Assembly: GCF_029227915.1 (NCBI RefSeq)
Contig: NC_079876.1
Coordinates: forward strand, 38,299,828 to 38,363,827
Direction of reading: 5' to 3'
Length of the DNA stretch: 64,000 bases
From: Hydractinia symbiolongicarpus
Lineage: Eukaryota > Cnidaria > Hydrozoa > Anthoathecata > Hydractiniidae
Part shown: in pieces, positions 39,301-51,300 of the stretch
Layout: every line of letters starts with the position of its first letter
Position numbering within the stretch: the stretch's first letter is position 1
Translations under genes and position numbers: made by a program
The notes under the pieces: generated by a model
Databases searched by the model: none
What the model saw: the letters and a program-made list of their open reading frames with translations, nothing else
Told to the model about the DNA's origin: nothing

Positions 39301-39340
39301 GATTGGTCCCACAGTAAAAAATGACTTATTAATTTAAATT
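33340..39340 (+). repeat. Higher-order block with alternating 5-, 3- and 5-monomer spacing
   Basis: The aatggctttc monomer sits at 33,361, 35,223, 36,341 and 38,203: gaps of 1,862, 1,118 and 1,862 bp. The ggataggtcc monomer with aaattttaaatg sits at 33,715, 36,695 and 38,557 (2,980 then 1,862 bp). The cgccagtg one-base deletion occurs at 34,521, 35,639 and 37,501. The taagtccac one-base deletion occurs at 34,267, 37,247 and 39,109, and gaatctgtcg at 37,028 and 38,890. An insertion of three monomers into a 5-monomer unit, then tandem duplication, would give this pattern. Similarity ends near 39,340, just after the conserved block. Confidence 0.85.
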
Positions 39341-42300
39341 TTTAAATGAAGCGCTACAACAGCGCTCAGTGAAATCGCTGAGTTTATGCAATCATGTCAA
39401 ATTAAGAAGAATGCTATTTTTTGGAGTCCAATTTTTTCATTTATCACATTTATAAGGTCACAGTCAAAAGTTAGTTCAATTAAGTCCCACAGTCAATCGT
39501 TTCACTGTTAAAAGCGGTGCAACCTAGTAATATCAGATGAATATCGCTAAATACATGTTGGTACGAATATATGACCCAACCGTTGAAACTTGAACGGACT
39601 GACACCGTTAGAAAGTCAGTGAAATGTAGTTTTTGAAACTGTCACTATTTCTTCAGCGCGCTAACGGCTAAGATTGGTCCCTCAGCAAAAAATGAGTTTT
39701 TTATCTTAATTTTGAATTGAAGCGCTACCACAGCGGCCGGTGTAATCACTGAGTTCCGGCAATCATGTCAAATTAAGAAGAATGTTATTTCTTAGAGTCA
39801 AATTTTCTCATTTATCACATTTATCAGGTCACAGTCCAAAGTTAGTTCAATTAAGTCCCACAGTCAATCATTTCACTGTTAAAAGCGATGCAATCTAGTA
39901 ATGTCAGAGGAATATCGCTAAATACATGTTGGTAGGAATATGTTACCCAACCGTTTACACTCAAACGAACTGACACCGTTAGAAAGTCAATGAAATGTAG
40001 TTTTTGAAACTGTCGCTATTTCTTCAGTGCGTGATAACAGCTAGGATTGGTCCCACAGTAAAAAATGACTTTCTTATCTTAATTTTTAAATGAAGCGCTA
40101 CAACAGCGCCCAGTGTAAACGCTGAGTTTAGGCAATCATGTCAAATTAAGAAGAATGCTATTTCTTGGAGTCCAATTTTTTCATTCATCACATTTATCAG
40201 GTCACAGTCAAAAGTTAGTTCAATTAAGTCCCACAGTCAATCATTTTATTGTTAAAGGCGATGAAACCTAGTAATATCAGAAAAATATCGCTAAATTCAT
40301 GTTGGTACGAATATGTGTCGCAACCGTTGTAATTCAAACGGACTGACACCGTTAGAAAGTCAATGAAATGTAGTTTTTGAAACTGTCGCTATTTCTTCAG
40401 CGCGTGATAACGGCTAGGATTGGTCCCACAGTAAAATATGACTTTCTTATCTTAATTTTTAAATTAAGCGCTACAACAGCGCCCAGTGTAAACGCTGAGT
40501 TTAGGCAATCATGTCAAATTAAGAAGAATGCTATTTCTTGGAGTCCAATTTTTTCATTCATCACATTTATCAGGTCACAGTCAAAAGTTAGTTCAATTAA
40601 GTCCCACAGTCAATCATTTTATTGTTAAAGGCGATGAAACCTAGTAATATCAGAAAAATATCGCTAAATTCATGTTGGTACGAATATGTGACGCAACCGT
40701 TGTAACTCAAACGGACTGACACCGTTAGAAAGTCAATGAAATGAAGTTTCTGAAAAACTGTCGCTATTTCTTCAGGGCGCGATAACGGCTAGGATTGGTC
40801 CCACAGTAAAAAATGACTTATTAATTTAAATTTTTAAATGAAGCGCTACAACAGCGCTCAGTGTAATCGCTGAGTTTATGCAATCATGTCAAATTAAGAA
40901 GAATGCTATTTCTTGGAGTCCAATTTTTTCATTTATCACATTTATAAGGTCACAGTCAAAAGTTAGTTCAATTAAGTTCCACAGTCAATCGTTTCACTGT
41001 TAAAAGCGACGCAACCTAGTAATATCAGATGAATATCGCTAAATACATGTTGGTACAAATATATGACCCAACCGTTGAAACTTAAACGGACTGACACCGT
41101 TAAAAAGTCAGTGAAATGTAGTTTTTGAAACTGTCACTATTTCTTCAGCGCGCGCTAACGGGTAGAATTGGTCCCTTAGCAAAAAATGAGTTTTTTATCT
41201 TAATTTTAAATTAAAGCGCTACCACAGCGGCCAGTGTAATCACTGAGTTCCGGCAATCATGTCAAATTAAGAAGAATGTTATTTCTAGAATTCCAATTTT
41301 CTCGTTTATCACATTTATCAGGTCACAGTCCAAAGTTACTTCAATTAAGTCCCACAGTCAATCATTTCACTATTAAAAGCGATGCAATGTAGTAATGTCA
41401 GAGGAATATCGCTAAATACATGTTGGTAGGAATATGTGACCCAACCGTTTACACTCAAACGGACTGACACCGTTAGAAAGTCAATGAAATGTAGTTTTTG
41501 AAACTGTCGCTATTTCTTCAGCGCGTGATAACGGCTAGGATTGGTCCCACAGTAAAAAATGACTTATTAATTTAAATTTTTAAATGAAGCGCTACCACAG
41601 CGGCCGGTGTAATCACTGAGTTCCGGCAATCATGTCAAATTAAGAAGATTGTTATTTCTGGAATTCCAATTTTCTCATTTATCACATTTATCAGGTCACA
41701 GTCCAAATTTAGTTCAATTAAGTTCCACAGTCAATCATTTCACTGTTAAAAGCGATGCAATCTAGTAATGTCAGAGGAATATCGCTAAATACATGTTGGT
41801 AGGAATATGTTACACAACCGTTTACACTCAAACGGACTGACACCGTTAGAAAGTCAATGAAATGTAATTTTTGAAACTGTCGCTATTTCTTCAGCGCGTG
41901 ATAACGGCTTGGATTGGTCCCACAGTAAAAAATGACTTTCTTATCATAATTTTTAAATGAAGCGCTACAACAGCGCCCAATGTAAACGCTGAGTTTAGGC
42001 AATCATGTCAAATTAAGAAGAATGCTATTTCTTAAAGTCCAATTTTTTCATTCATCACATTTATCAGGTCACAGTCAAAAGTTAGTTCAATTAAGTCCCA
42101 CAGTCAATCATTTTATTGTTAAAGGCGATGAAACCTAGTAATATCAGAAAAATATCGCTAAATTCATGTTGGTACGAATATGTGACGCAACCGTTGTAAC
42201 TCAAACGGACTGACACCGTTAGAAAGTCAATGAAATGAAGTTTCTGAAACTGTCGCTATTTCTTCAGGGCGCGATAACGGCTAGGATTGGTCCCACAGTA

Positions 42301-43250
42301 AAAAATGACTTATTAATTTAAATTTTTAAATGAAGCGCTACAACAGCGCTCAGTGTAATCGCTGAGTTTATGCAATCATGTCAAATTAAGAAAAATGCTA
42401 TTTCTTGGAGTCCAATTTTTTCATTTATCACATTTATAAGGTCACAGTCAAAAGTTAGTTCAATTAAGTCCCACAGTCAATCGTTTCACTGTTAAAAGCG
42501 GTGCAACCTAGTAATATCAGATGAATATCGCTAAATACATGTTGGTACGAATATATGACCCAACCGTTGAAACTTTAACGGACTGACACCGTTAGAAAGT
42601 CAGTGAAATTTAGTTTTTGAAACTGTCACTATTTCTTCAGCGCGCGCTAACGGCTAGAATTGGTCCCGTAGCAAAAAATAAGTTTTTTATCTTAATTTTG
42701 AATTAAAGCGCTACCACAGCGGCCAGTGTAATCACTGAGTTCCGGCAATTATGTCAAATTAAGAAGAATGTTATTTCTTGAATTCCAATTTTCTCATTTA
42801 TCACATTTATCAGGTCACAGTCCAAAGTTAGTTCAATTAAGTCCCACAGTCAATCATTTCACTGTTAAAAGCGATGCAATGTAGTAATGTCAGAGGAATA
42901 TTGCTAAATACATGTTGGTAGGAATATGTGACCCAACCGTTTACACTCAAACGGACTGACACCGTTAGAAAGTCAATGAAATGTAGTTTTTGAAACTGTC
43001 GCTATTTCTTCAGCGCGTGATAACGGCTAGGATTGGTCCCACAGTAAAAAATGACTTTCTTATCTTAATTTTTAAAGGAAGCGCTACCACAGCGCCCAGT
43101 GTAATCGCTGAGTTTCGGCAATCATGTCAAATTAAGAAGAATGTTTTTTCTTGGAGTCCAATTGTCTCCTTTATCACATTTATCAGGTCACAGTCCAAAG
43201 TTAGTTCAATTAAGTCCTACAGTCAATCGTTTCATTGTTAAGGCGATGCA
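39341..43250 (+). repeat. Less homogenised stretch with 4-monomer (1,492-bp) spacing
   Basis: About ten monomers. tagaattgg lies at 41,163 and 42,655, 1,492 bp apart, each in a monomer with aattaaagcgctaccacagcggcc and followed by gatgcaatgtagtaatgtcagagg. Private changes are commoner than in the core: tctgaaaaactg near 40,752 has two extra bases, and gtgtcgcaacc and gtaattcaaacgg occur near 40,317-40,335. Two monomers happen to keep an 83-codon reading frame; see the rejected items. Confidence 0.75.
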
Positions 43251-45500
43251 ACCTAGTAATATCAGAAAAGTATCGCTAAGTTCATGCTGGTACAAATATG
43301 TGACGCAACCGTTGTAACTCAAACGGACTGGCATCGTTAGAAAGTCAATGAAAAGAATTTTTTGAAACTGTCGCTATTTCTTCAGTGCGCGATAACGGCT
43401 AGGATTGGTCTCACAGTAAAAAATGACTTATTCATTTAAATTTTTAAATGAAGCTCTACAACAGCGGCCGGTGTAATCGCTGAGTTCCGGCAATCATGTC
43501 AAAATAAGAAGAAGGTTATTTCTTGAATTCCAATTTTCTCATTTATCACATTTATCAGGTCACAGTCCAAAGTTAGTTCAATTAAGTCCCACACTCAATC
43601 ATTTCACTGTTAAAAGCGATGCAATCTAGTAATGTCAGATGAACATCGCTAAATACATGTTGGTACCAATATATGACCCAACCGTTGAAACTTAAACGGA
43701 CTGACACCGTTAGAAAGTCAATGAAATGTAGTTTTTGAACCTTTCACTATTTCTTCAGTGCGCGCTAACGGCTAGGATTGGTCCCTCAGTAAAAAATGAC
43801 TTTCTTATCTTAATTCTGAATTGAAGCGCTACCACAGCGCCCAGTGTAATCGCTGAGTTTCGGCAATCATGTCAAATTAAGAAGAATGTTTTTTCTTGGA
43901 GTCCAATTGTCTCCTTTATCACATTTATCAGGTCACAGTCCAAAGTTAGTTCAATTAAGTCCCACAGTCAATCGTTTCATTGTTAAAGGCGATGCAACCT
44001 AGTAATATCAGAAAAATATCGCTAAATTCATGCTGGTACAAATATGTGACTCAACCGTTGTAACTCAAACGGATTGATACTGTTAGAAAGTCAATGAAGT
44101 GTAGTAATTGAAACTGTCGCTATTTCTTCAGCGCGCGATAACGGCTAGGATTGGTCCCACAGTAAAGAATGACTTATTTACCTAAACTTTTAAATGAAGC
44201 GCTACAACAGCGTCCAGTGTAATCGCTGAGGTTAGGCAATCATGTCAAATTAAGAAGAATGTTATTTGGAGACCAATTTTCTCATTTATCACATTGATCA
44301 GGTCACAGTCCAAAGTTAGTTCATTTAAGTGCCACAGTCAATCGTTTCACTGTTAAAAGCGATGCAACCTAGTAATATCAGATAAATATCGCTAAATACA
44401 TGTTGGTACGAATATGTGACCAACCGTTGTAAATCAAACGGATTGATACTGTTAGAAAGTCAATGAAATGTAGTATTTGAAACTGTCTCTATTTCTTCAG
44501 CGCGCGATAACGGGTAGGATTGGTCCCACAGCAAAAACTGACTGATTAATTTAAATATTTAAATGAAGCGCTACAACAGCGCCCAGTCTAATCGCTGAGG
44601 TTAGGCAATCATGTCAAATTAAGAAGAATGTTATTTGGAGTCTAATTTTCTCATTTATCACATTGATCAGGTCACAGTCCAAAGTTAGTTCAATTAAGTC
44701 CCACAATCAGTCGTTTCACAGTTAAAAGCGATGCAACCTAGTAATATCAGATAAATATCGCTAAGTACATGTTGGTACGAATATGTGGCCCAACCGTTGA
44801 AACTCAAACAGACTGACACCGTTAGAAAGTCAATGAAATGAAGTTTTCGAAACAGTCGCTATTTCTTCAGGGCGCGATAACGGCTAGGATTGGTCCCACA
44901 GCAAAAACTGACTGATTAATCTAAACTTTTAAATGAAGCGCTACCACAGCGCCCAGTGTAATCGCTGAGTTCCGACAATCATATCAAATTAGAAAGAATG
45001 TTACTTCTTGGAGTCCAATTGTCTCACTTATAACATTTCTAAGGTCACAGTCCAAAATCAGTTCAATTTAGTCCCACAGTCAATCGTTTCACTGTTAAAA
45101 GCGATGCAACCTAGTAATATCAGATAAATATCGCTAAATACATGTTGGTACGAATATGTGACTCAACTGTTGTAACACAAACGGGTTGATACTGTTAGAA
45201 AGTCAATGAAATGTAGTTTTTGAAACTGTCTCTAATTCTTTAGCGCGGGATAACGGCTAGGATTTGTCCCACAGTAAAAAATCACTTATTTATCTAAATT
45301 TTTAAATGGAGCGCTACCACAGCGCCCAGTGTAATCGCTGACTTCCGGCAATCATGTCAAATTAAGAAGAATGTTATTTCTTGGAGTCCAAATGTCTCAT
45401 TTATCACATTTATCAGGTCACAGTCCAAAGTTAGTTCAATTAAGTCCCACAGTAAATCGTTTCATTGTTAAAAGCGATGCAACCTAGTAATATCAGAAGA
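43251..45500 (+). repeat. Transition zone between core and right-hand monomer types
   Basis: Within about six monomers the types change. At 43.3-44.0 kb they are core-like (ttcatgctggtac near 43,281 and 44,028). From about 44,049 the gactcaaccg...gattgatactg type with gaagtgtagtaattg appears, followed by gaccaaccgttgtaaatc (44,419), gtggcccaacc (near 44,787), gactcaactgttgtaacac (near 45,160) and, from about 45,000, cttataacatttctaagg. Those types form the ordered units further right. A taaagaatgacttatttacc monomer near 44,164 matches ones at 903 and 3,512. Confidence 0.8.
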
Positions 45501-45510
45501 ATATCGCTAA

Positions 45511-45900
45511 TACGAATATGTGACCCAACCGTTGTAACTCAAACGAACTGACACCGTTAGAAAGTCAATGAAATGCAATTTTTGAAACTGTCGCTAATTC
45601 GTCAGCGCGCGATAACAGCTAGGATTGGTCCCCCAGTACAAAATGGCTTATTTATCTACATTTTTAAAATAAGTGCTATCCCAGCGCTCAGTGTAATCGC
45701 TGAGTTCCGGCAATCATGTCAAATTAAGAAGAATGTTATTTCTTGGAGTCCAATTGTCTGAATTATCACATTTATAAGGTCATAGTTCAAAATCAGTTCA
45801 ATTAAGTCCCGCAGTCAATCGTTTCACTGTTAAAAGCGATACAACTTAGTAATATCGGAAACCATCACTAAATCAATCACTATCAGAAGAATATCGCTAA
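45511..45900 (+). repeat. Short-start monomer with extended tail, 390 bp
   Basis: This monomer lacks 11 bp of the start block: tcgctaatacgaat replaces the longer atacatgttgg-containing form. Its tail is extended by an extra piece reading aaatcaatcactatcagaag, so the next tacgaatatg comes 390 bp later at 45,901. The extension looks like a tail variant (ggaaaccatcactaaat) joined to the usual tatcagaagaatatcgc tail. The same composite recurs near 48,080-48,125, 49,470-49,510 and 63,530-63,570. It also carries a cccagtacaaa variant and weakened hairpin arm gtgct. Confidence 0.7.
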
Positions 45901-48900
45901 TACGAATATGTGACCCAACCGTTGTAACTCAAACGAACTGACACCGTTAGAAATTCAATGAAATGCAACTTTTGAAACTGTCGCTAATTCGTCAGCGCGC
46001 GATAACAGCTAGGATTGGTCCCCCAGTACAAATTGGCTTATTTATCTACATTTTTAAATGAAGTGCTACCCCAGCGCTAAGTGTATTCGCTGAATTCCGG
46101 CTATCAGGTCAAATTAAGAAAAATGCTATTTCTTGGAGTCCAATTGTCAAACTTATTACATTTATAAGGTCATAGTCCAAAATCAGTTCAATTAAGTCCC
46201 ACAGTAAATCGTATCATTGTTAAAAGCGATGCAACCTAGTAATATCAGAAGAATATCGCTAATACGAATATGTGACCCAAACGTTGTAACTCAAACGGAC
46301 TGACACCGTTAGAAAGTCAATGAAATGTAGTTTTTGAAACTGTCGCTATTTCTTCAGCGCGTGATAAGGGCTAGGATTGGTCCCACGGTAAAGAATGACT
46401 TATTTATCTAAATTTTAAATGAAGCGCTACCACAGCGCCCAGTGTAATCGCTGACTTCCGGCAATCATGTCAAATTAAGAAGAATGTTACTTCTTGAAGT
46501 CAAATTGTCTCACTTATAACATTTATAAGGTCACAGTCCAAAATCAGTTCAATTAAGTCCCACAGTCAATCGTTCACTGTTAAAAGCGATGCAACCTAGT
46601 AATATGAAAAACATATCGCTAAATACATGTTGGTATGAATATGTGACGCAACCGTTGTAGCTGAAGCGGATTGATACCGTTAAAAAGTCAATGAAATGTA
46701 GTTTTTGAAACTGTCGCCGATTCTTCAACGCGCAATAACGGCTAGGATTGGTCTCACAATAAAAATGACTTACTTAATTAAATTTTAAATGAAGCGCTAC
46801 CACAGCGCCCAATGTAATCGCTGACTTCCGGCAATCATGTCAAATTAAGAAGAATGTTATTTGGAGTCTAATTTTCTCATTTATCACATTGATCAGGTCA
46901 CAGTCCAAAGTTAGTTCAATTAAGTCCCACAATCAATCGTTTCACAGTTAAAAGCGTTGCAACCTAGTAATATCAGATAAATATCGCTAAGTACATGTTG
47001 GTACGAATATGTGGCCCAACCGTTGAAACTCAAACGGACTGACACCGTTAGAAAGTCAATGAAATGAAGTTTTCGAAACTGTCGCTATTTCTTCAGCGCG
47101 CGATAACGGCTAGAATTGGTCCAACAGCAAAAACTGACTGATTAATCTAAACTTTTAAATGAAGCGCTACCACAGCGCCCAGTGTAATCGCTGAGTTCCG
47201 ACAATCATATCAAATTAGAAAGAATGTTACTTCTTGGAGTCCAATTGTCTCACTTATAACATTTCTAAGGTCACAGTTCAAAATCAGTTCAATTTAGTCC
47301 CACAGTCAATCGTTTCACTGTTAAAAGCGATGCAACCTAGTAATATCAGATAAATATCGCTAAATACATGTTGGTACAAATATGTGACTCAACTGTTGTA
47401 ACACAAACGGGTTGATACTGTTAGAAAGTCAATGAAATGTAGTTTTTGAAACTGTCTCTAATTCTTTAGCGCGGGATAACGGCTAGGATTGGTCCCACAG
47501 TAAAAAATCACTTATTTATCTAAATTTTTAAATGGAGCGCTACCACAGCGCCCAGTGTAATCGCTGACTTCCGGCAATCATGTCAAATTAAGAAGAATGT
47601 TATTTCTTGGAGTCCAAATGTCTCATTTATCACATTTATCAGGTCACAGTCCAAAGTTAGTTCAATTAAGTCCCACAGTAAATCGTTTCATTGTTAAAAG
47701 CGATGCAACCTAGTAATATCAGAAGAATATCGCTAATACGAATATGTGACCCAACCGTTGTAACTCAAACGAACTGACACCGTTAGAAAGTCAATGAAAT
47801 GCACTTTTTGAAACTGTCGCTAATTCGTCAGCGCGCGATAACAGCTAGGATTGGTCCCCCAGTACAAAATGGCTTATTTATCTACATTTTTAAAATAAGT
47901 GCTATCCCAGCGCTCAGTGTAATCGCTGAGTTCCGGCAATCATGTCAAATTAAGAAGAATGTTATTTCTTGGAGTCCAATTGTCTCAATTATCACATTTA
48001 TAAGGTCATAGTCCAAAATCAGTTCAATTAAGTCCAGCAGTCAATCGTTTCACTGTTAAAAGCGATACAACTTAGTAATATCGGAAACAATCACTAAATC
48101 AATCACTATCAGAAGAATATCGCTAATACGAATATGTGACCCAACCGTTGTAACTCAAACGAACTGACACCGTTAGAAATTCAATGAAATGCAATTTTTG
48201 AAACTGTCGCTAATTCGTCAGCGCGCGATAACAGCTAGGATTGGTCCCCCAGTACAAATTGGCTTATTTATCTACATTTTTAAATGAAGTGCTACCCCAG
48301 CGCTAAGCGTAATCGCTGAATTCCGGCTATCAGGTCAAATTAAGAAAAATGTTATTTCTTGGAGTCCAATTGTCAAACTTATTACATTTATAAGGTCATA
48401 GTCCAAAATCAGTTCAATTAAGTCCCACAGTCAATCGTTTCACTGTTAAAAGCGATACAACTTAGTAATATCGGCAACAATCACTAAATACATGTTGGTA
48501 CGAATATGTGACGCAACTGTTGTAGTTGAAACGGACTGATACCGTTAGAAAATCAATGAAATGTAGTATTTAAAACTGTCTCTATTTCTTTAGCGCGCGC
48601 TAAGGACTAGGATTGGTCCCACAATAAAAATTGACTTATTTATCTAAATTTTTAAATGAAGCGCTACCACAGCGCCCAATGTAATCGCTGACTTCCGGCA
48701 ATCATGTCAAATTAAGAAGAATGTTACTTCTTGAAGTCAAATTGTCTCACTTATAACATTTATAAGGTCACAGTCCAAAATCAGTTCAATTAAGTCCCAC
48801 AGTCAATCGTTCACTGTTAAAAGCGATGCAACCTAGTAATATGAAAAACATATCGCTAAATACATGTTGGTATGAACATGTGACGCAACCGTTGTAGCTG

Positions 48901-49200
48901 AAGCGGATTGATACCGTTAAAAAGTCAATGAAATGTAGTTTTTAAAACTGTCGCCGATTCTTCAACGCGCAATAACGGCTAGGATTGGTCTCACAATAAA
49001 AATGACTTACTTAATTAAATTTTAAATGAAGCGCTACTACAGCGCCCAATGTAATCGCTGACTTCCGGCAATCATGTCAAATTAAGAAGAATGTTATTTC
49101 TTAGAGTCCAATTGTCTTATTTATCACATTCATCAGGTCACAGTCCAAAATTAGTTCAATTAAGTCCCACAGTAAATCGTATCATTGTTAAAAGCGATGC

Positions 49201-49226
49201 AACCTAGTAATATTCTTCAACGCGCA
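49201..49226 (+). other. 116-bp deletion junction creating a 255-bp monomer
   Basis: At 49,213/49,214 aacctagtaatat is joined directly to tcttcaacgcgc. In the intact neighbour these are separated by 116 bp (end of taatat at 48,842, start of tcttcaacg at 48,959). The lost part is the start block and both CCGTT inverted repeats. The gaagcgct marker spacing here is 255 bp (49,028 to 49,283) rather than about 371. The bases at preceding both breakpoints give two bases of microhomology. Confidence 0.8.
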
Positions 49227-49559
49227 ATAACGGCTAGGATTGGTCTCACAATAAAAATGACTTACTTAATTAAATTTTAAATGAAGCGCTACCACAGCGC
49301 CCAATGTAATCGCTGAGTTCCGGCAATCATGTCAAATTAAAAAGAATGTTATTTCTTAGAGTCCAATTGTCTCAATTATCACATTTATAAGGTCATAGTC
49401 CAAAATCAGTTCAATTAAGTCCCGCAGTCAATCGTTTCACTGTTAAAAGCGATACAACTTAGTAATATCGGAAACAATCACTAAATCAATCACTATCAGA
49501 AGAATATCGCTAATACGAATATGTGACCCAACCGTTGTAACTCAAACGAACTGACACCG

Positions 49560-49700
49560 TTAGAAATTCAATGAAATGCAATTTTTGAAACTGTCGCTAA
49601 TTCGTCAGCGCGCGATAAGGGCTGGGATTGGTCCCACGGTAAAGAATGACTTATTTATCTAAATTTTAAATGAAGCGCTACCACAGCGCTAAGCGTAATC
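49560..49700 (+). other. Mosaic monomer with two internal type switches
   Basis: The left part (atgcaatttttgaaactg, aattcgtcagcgcg) is the short-start type. The middle (gataagggctgggattgg, cccacggtaaagaatg, aaattttaaatg) matches the type near 56,640-56,700. The right part (agcgctaagcgtaatcgctg, ggctatcaggtc) returns to the composite's partner near 48,300. Switches fall at about 49,605-49,622 and 49,680-49,690. A short conversion tract is the simplest reading. Confidence 0.55.
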
Positions 49701-51300
49701 GCTGAATTCCGGCTATCAGGTCAAATTAAGAAAAATGTTATTTCTTGGAGTCCAATTGTCAAACTTATTACATTTATAAGGTCATAGTCCAAAATCAGTT
49801 CAATTAAGTCCCACAGTCAATCGTTTCACTGTTAAAAGCGATACAACTTAGTAATATCGGTAACAATCACTAAATACATGTTGGTACGAATATGTGACGC
49901 AACTGTTGTAGTTGAAACGGACTGATACCGTTAGAAAATCAATGAAATGTAGTATTTAAAACTGTCTCTATTTCTTTAGCGCGCGCTAAGGGCTAGGATT
50001 GGTCCCACAATAAAAATTGACTTATTTATCTAAATTTTTAAATGAAGCGCTACCACAGCGCCCAATGTAATCGCTGACTTCCGGCAATCATGTCAAATTA
50101 AGAAGAATGTTACTTCTTGAAGTCAAATTGTCTCACTTATAACATTTATAAGGTCACAGTCCAAAATCAGTTCAATTAAGTCCCACAGTCAATCGTTCAC
50201 TGTTAAAAGCGATGCAACCTAGTAATATGAAAAACATATCGCTAAATACATGTTGGTATGAACATGTGACGCAACCGTTGTAGCTGAAGCGGATTGATAC
50301 CGTTAAAAAGTCAATGAAATGTAGTTTTTGAAACTGTCGCCGATTCTTCAACGCGCAATAACGGCTAGGATTGGTCTCACAATAAAAATGACTTACTTAA
50401 TTAAATTTTAAATGAAGCGCTACCACAGCGCCCAATGTAATCGCTGACTTCCGGCAATCATGTCAAATTAAGAAGAATGTTATTTCTTAGAGTCCAATTG
50501 TCTTATTTATCACATTCATCAGGTCACAGTCCAAAATTAGTTCAATTAAGTCCCACAGTAAATCGTATCATTGTTAAAAGCGATGCAACCTAGTAATATC
50601 AGAAGAATATCGCTAAGTACATGTTGGTACGAATATGTGGCCCAACCGTTGAAACTCAAACGGACTGACACCGTTAGAAAGTCAATGAAATGAAGTTTTC
50701 GAAACTGTCGCTATTTCTTCAGCGCGCGATAACGGCTAGAATTGGTCCCACAGCAAAAACTGACTGATTAATCTAAACTTTTAAATGAAGCGCTACCACA
50801 GCGCCCAGTGTAATCGCTGAGTTCCGACAATCATATCAAATTAGAAAGAATGTTACTTCTTGGAGTCCAATTGTCTCACTTATAACATTTCTAAGGTCAC
50901 AGTCCAAAATCAGTTCAATTTAGTCCCACAGTCAATCGTTTCACTGTTAAAAGCGATGCAACCTAGTAATATCAGATAAATATCGCTAAATACATGTTGG
51001 TACGAATATGTGACTCAACTGTTGTAACACAAACGGGTTGATACTGTTAGAAAGTCAATGAAATGTAGTTTTTGAAACTGTCTCTAATTCTTTAGCGCGG
51101 GATAACGGCTAGGATTGGTCCCACAGTAAAAAATCACTTATTTATCTAAATTTTTAAATGGAGCGCTACCACAGCGCCCAGTGTAATCGCTGACTTCCGG
51201 CAATCATGTCAAATTAAGAAGAATGTTATTTCTTGGAGTCCAAATGTCTCATTTATCACATTTATCAGGTCAGAGTCCAAAGTTAGTTCAATTAAGTGCC

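Larger units (their letters stand above)
48491..50590 (+). repeat. 1,386-bp internal tandem duplication including a truncated monomer
   Basis: The gcaactgttgtagttg monomer starts at 48,491 and again at 49,877, an offset of 1,386 bp. The following gtagctgaagc monomer and its caaaattag / gtaaatcgtatcattg tail recur at the same offset. The unit is four monomers but short of 4 x 373 because it contains the 255-bp truncated monomer. The second copy continues only to about 50,590, where it joins a gtggcccaacc monomer instead. Confidence 0.75.
46860..51300 (+). repeat. Right-hand higher-order unit, expanded copy
   Basis: Monomer order, by marker after the start block: gtggcccaacc, ctcaactgttgtaacac, the short-start type, the 390-bp composite, gcaactgttgtagttg, ggtatgaacatg/gtagctgaagc, a truncated monomer, short-start again, gtagttg again, gtagctgaagc again, then gtggcccaacc and ctcaactg. 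The internal repetition of 1,386 bp (entered separately) makes this copy longer than the later ones. It ends in a hybrid tail near 51,280, switching to the gtgccacagtc form before the next unit. Confidence 0.7.

Noticed and set aside
40377-40628. 83-codon reading frame, with a similar one at 42,990-43,241
   Set aside because: Both lie at the same place in the satellite monomer, open with TTG rather than ATG, and are closed by stops or shifts in nearly all the other monomers. They are chance open stretches of the repeat, not genes.
45170-45200. CENP-B box-like sequence (acaaacgggttgatac)
   Set aside because: It contains CGGG but lacks the required upstream TTCG and spacing of NTTCGNNNNANNCGGGN. 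I saw no full match in the common monomer types.
45573-45761. Reading frames of 62-70 codons at 45,573, 47,799 and 63,243
   Set aside because: They are near-identical because they are the same monomer type in successive higher-order units. They have no ribosome-binding or splice context and no recognisable domain, and they cover only part of the repeat.
45860-45900. Foreign insertion in the extended tail (aaatcaatcactatcag)
   Set aside because: All pieces can be matched to satellite tail variants, so it is a join of two tail types rather than inserted DNA.
49201-49226. Transposon insertion or target-site duplication at the irregular junction
   Set aside because: Both sides are satellite sequence in the same orientation with 116 bp missing; no foreign bases or flanking direct repeat are present.
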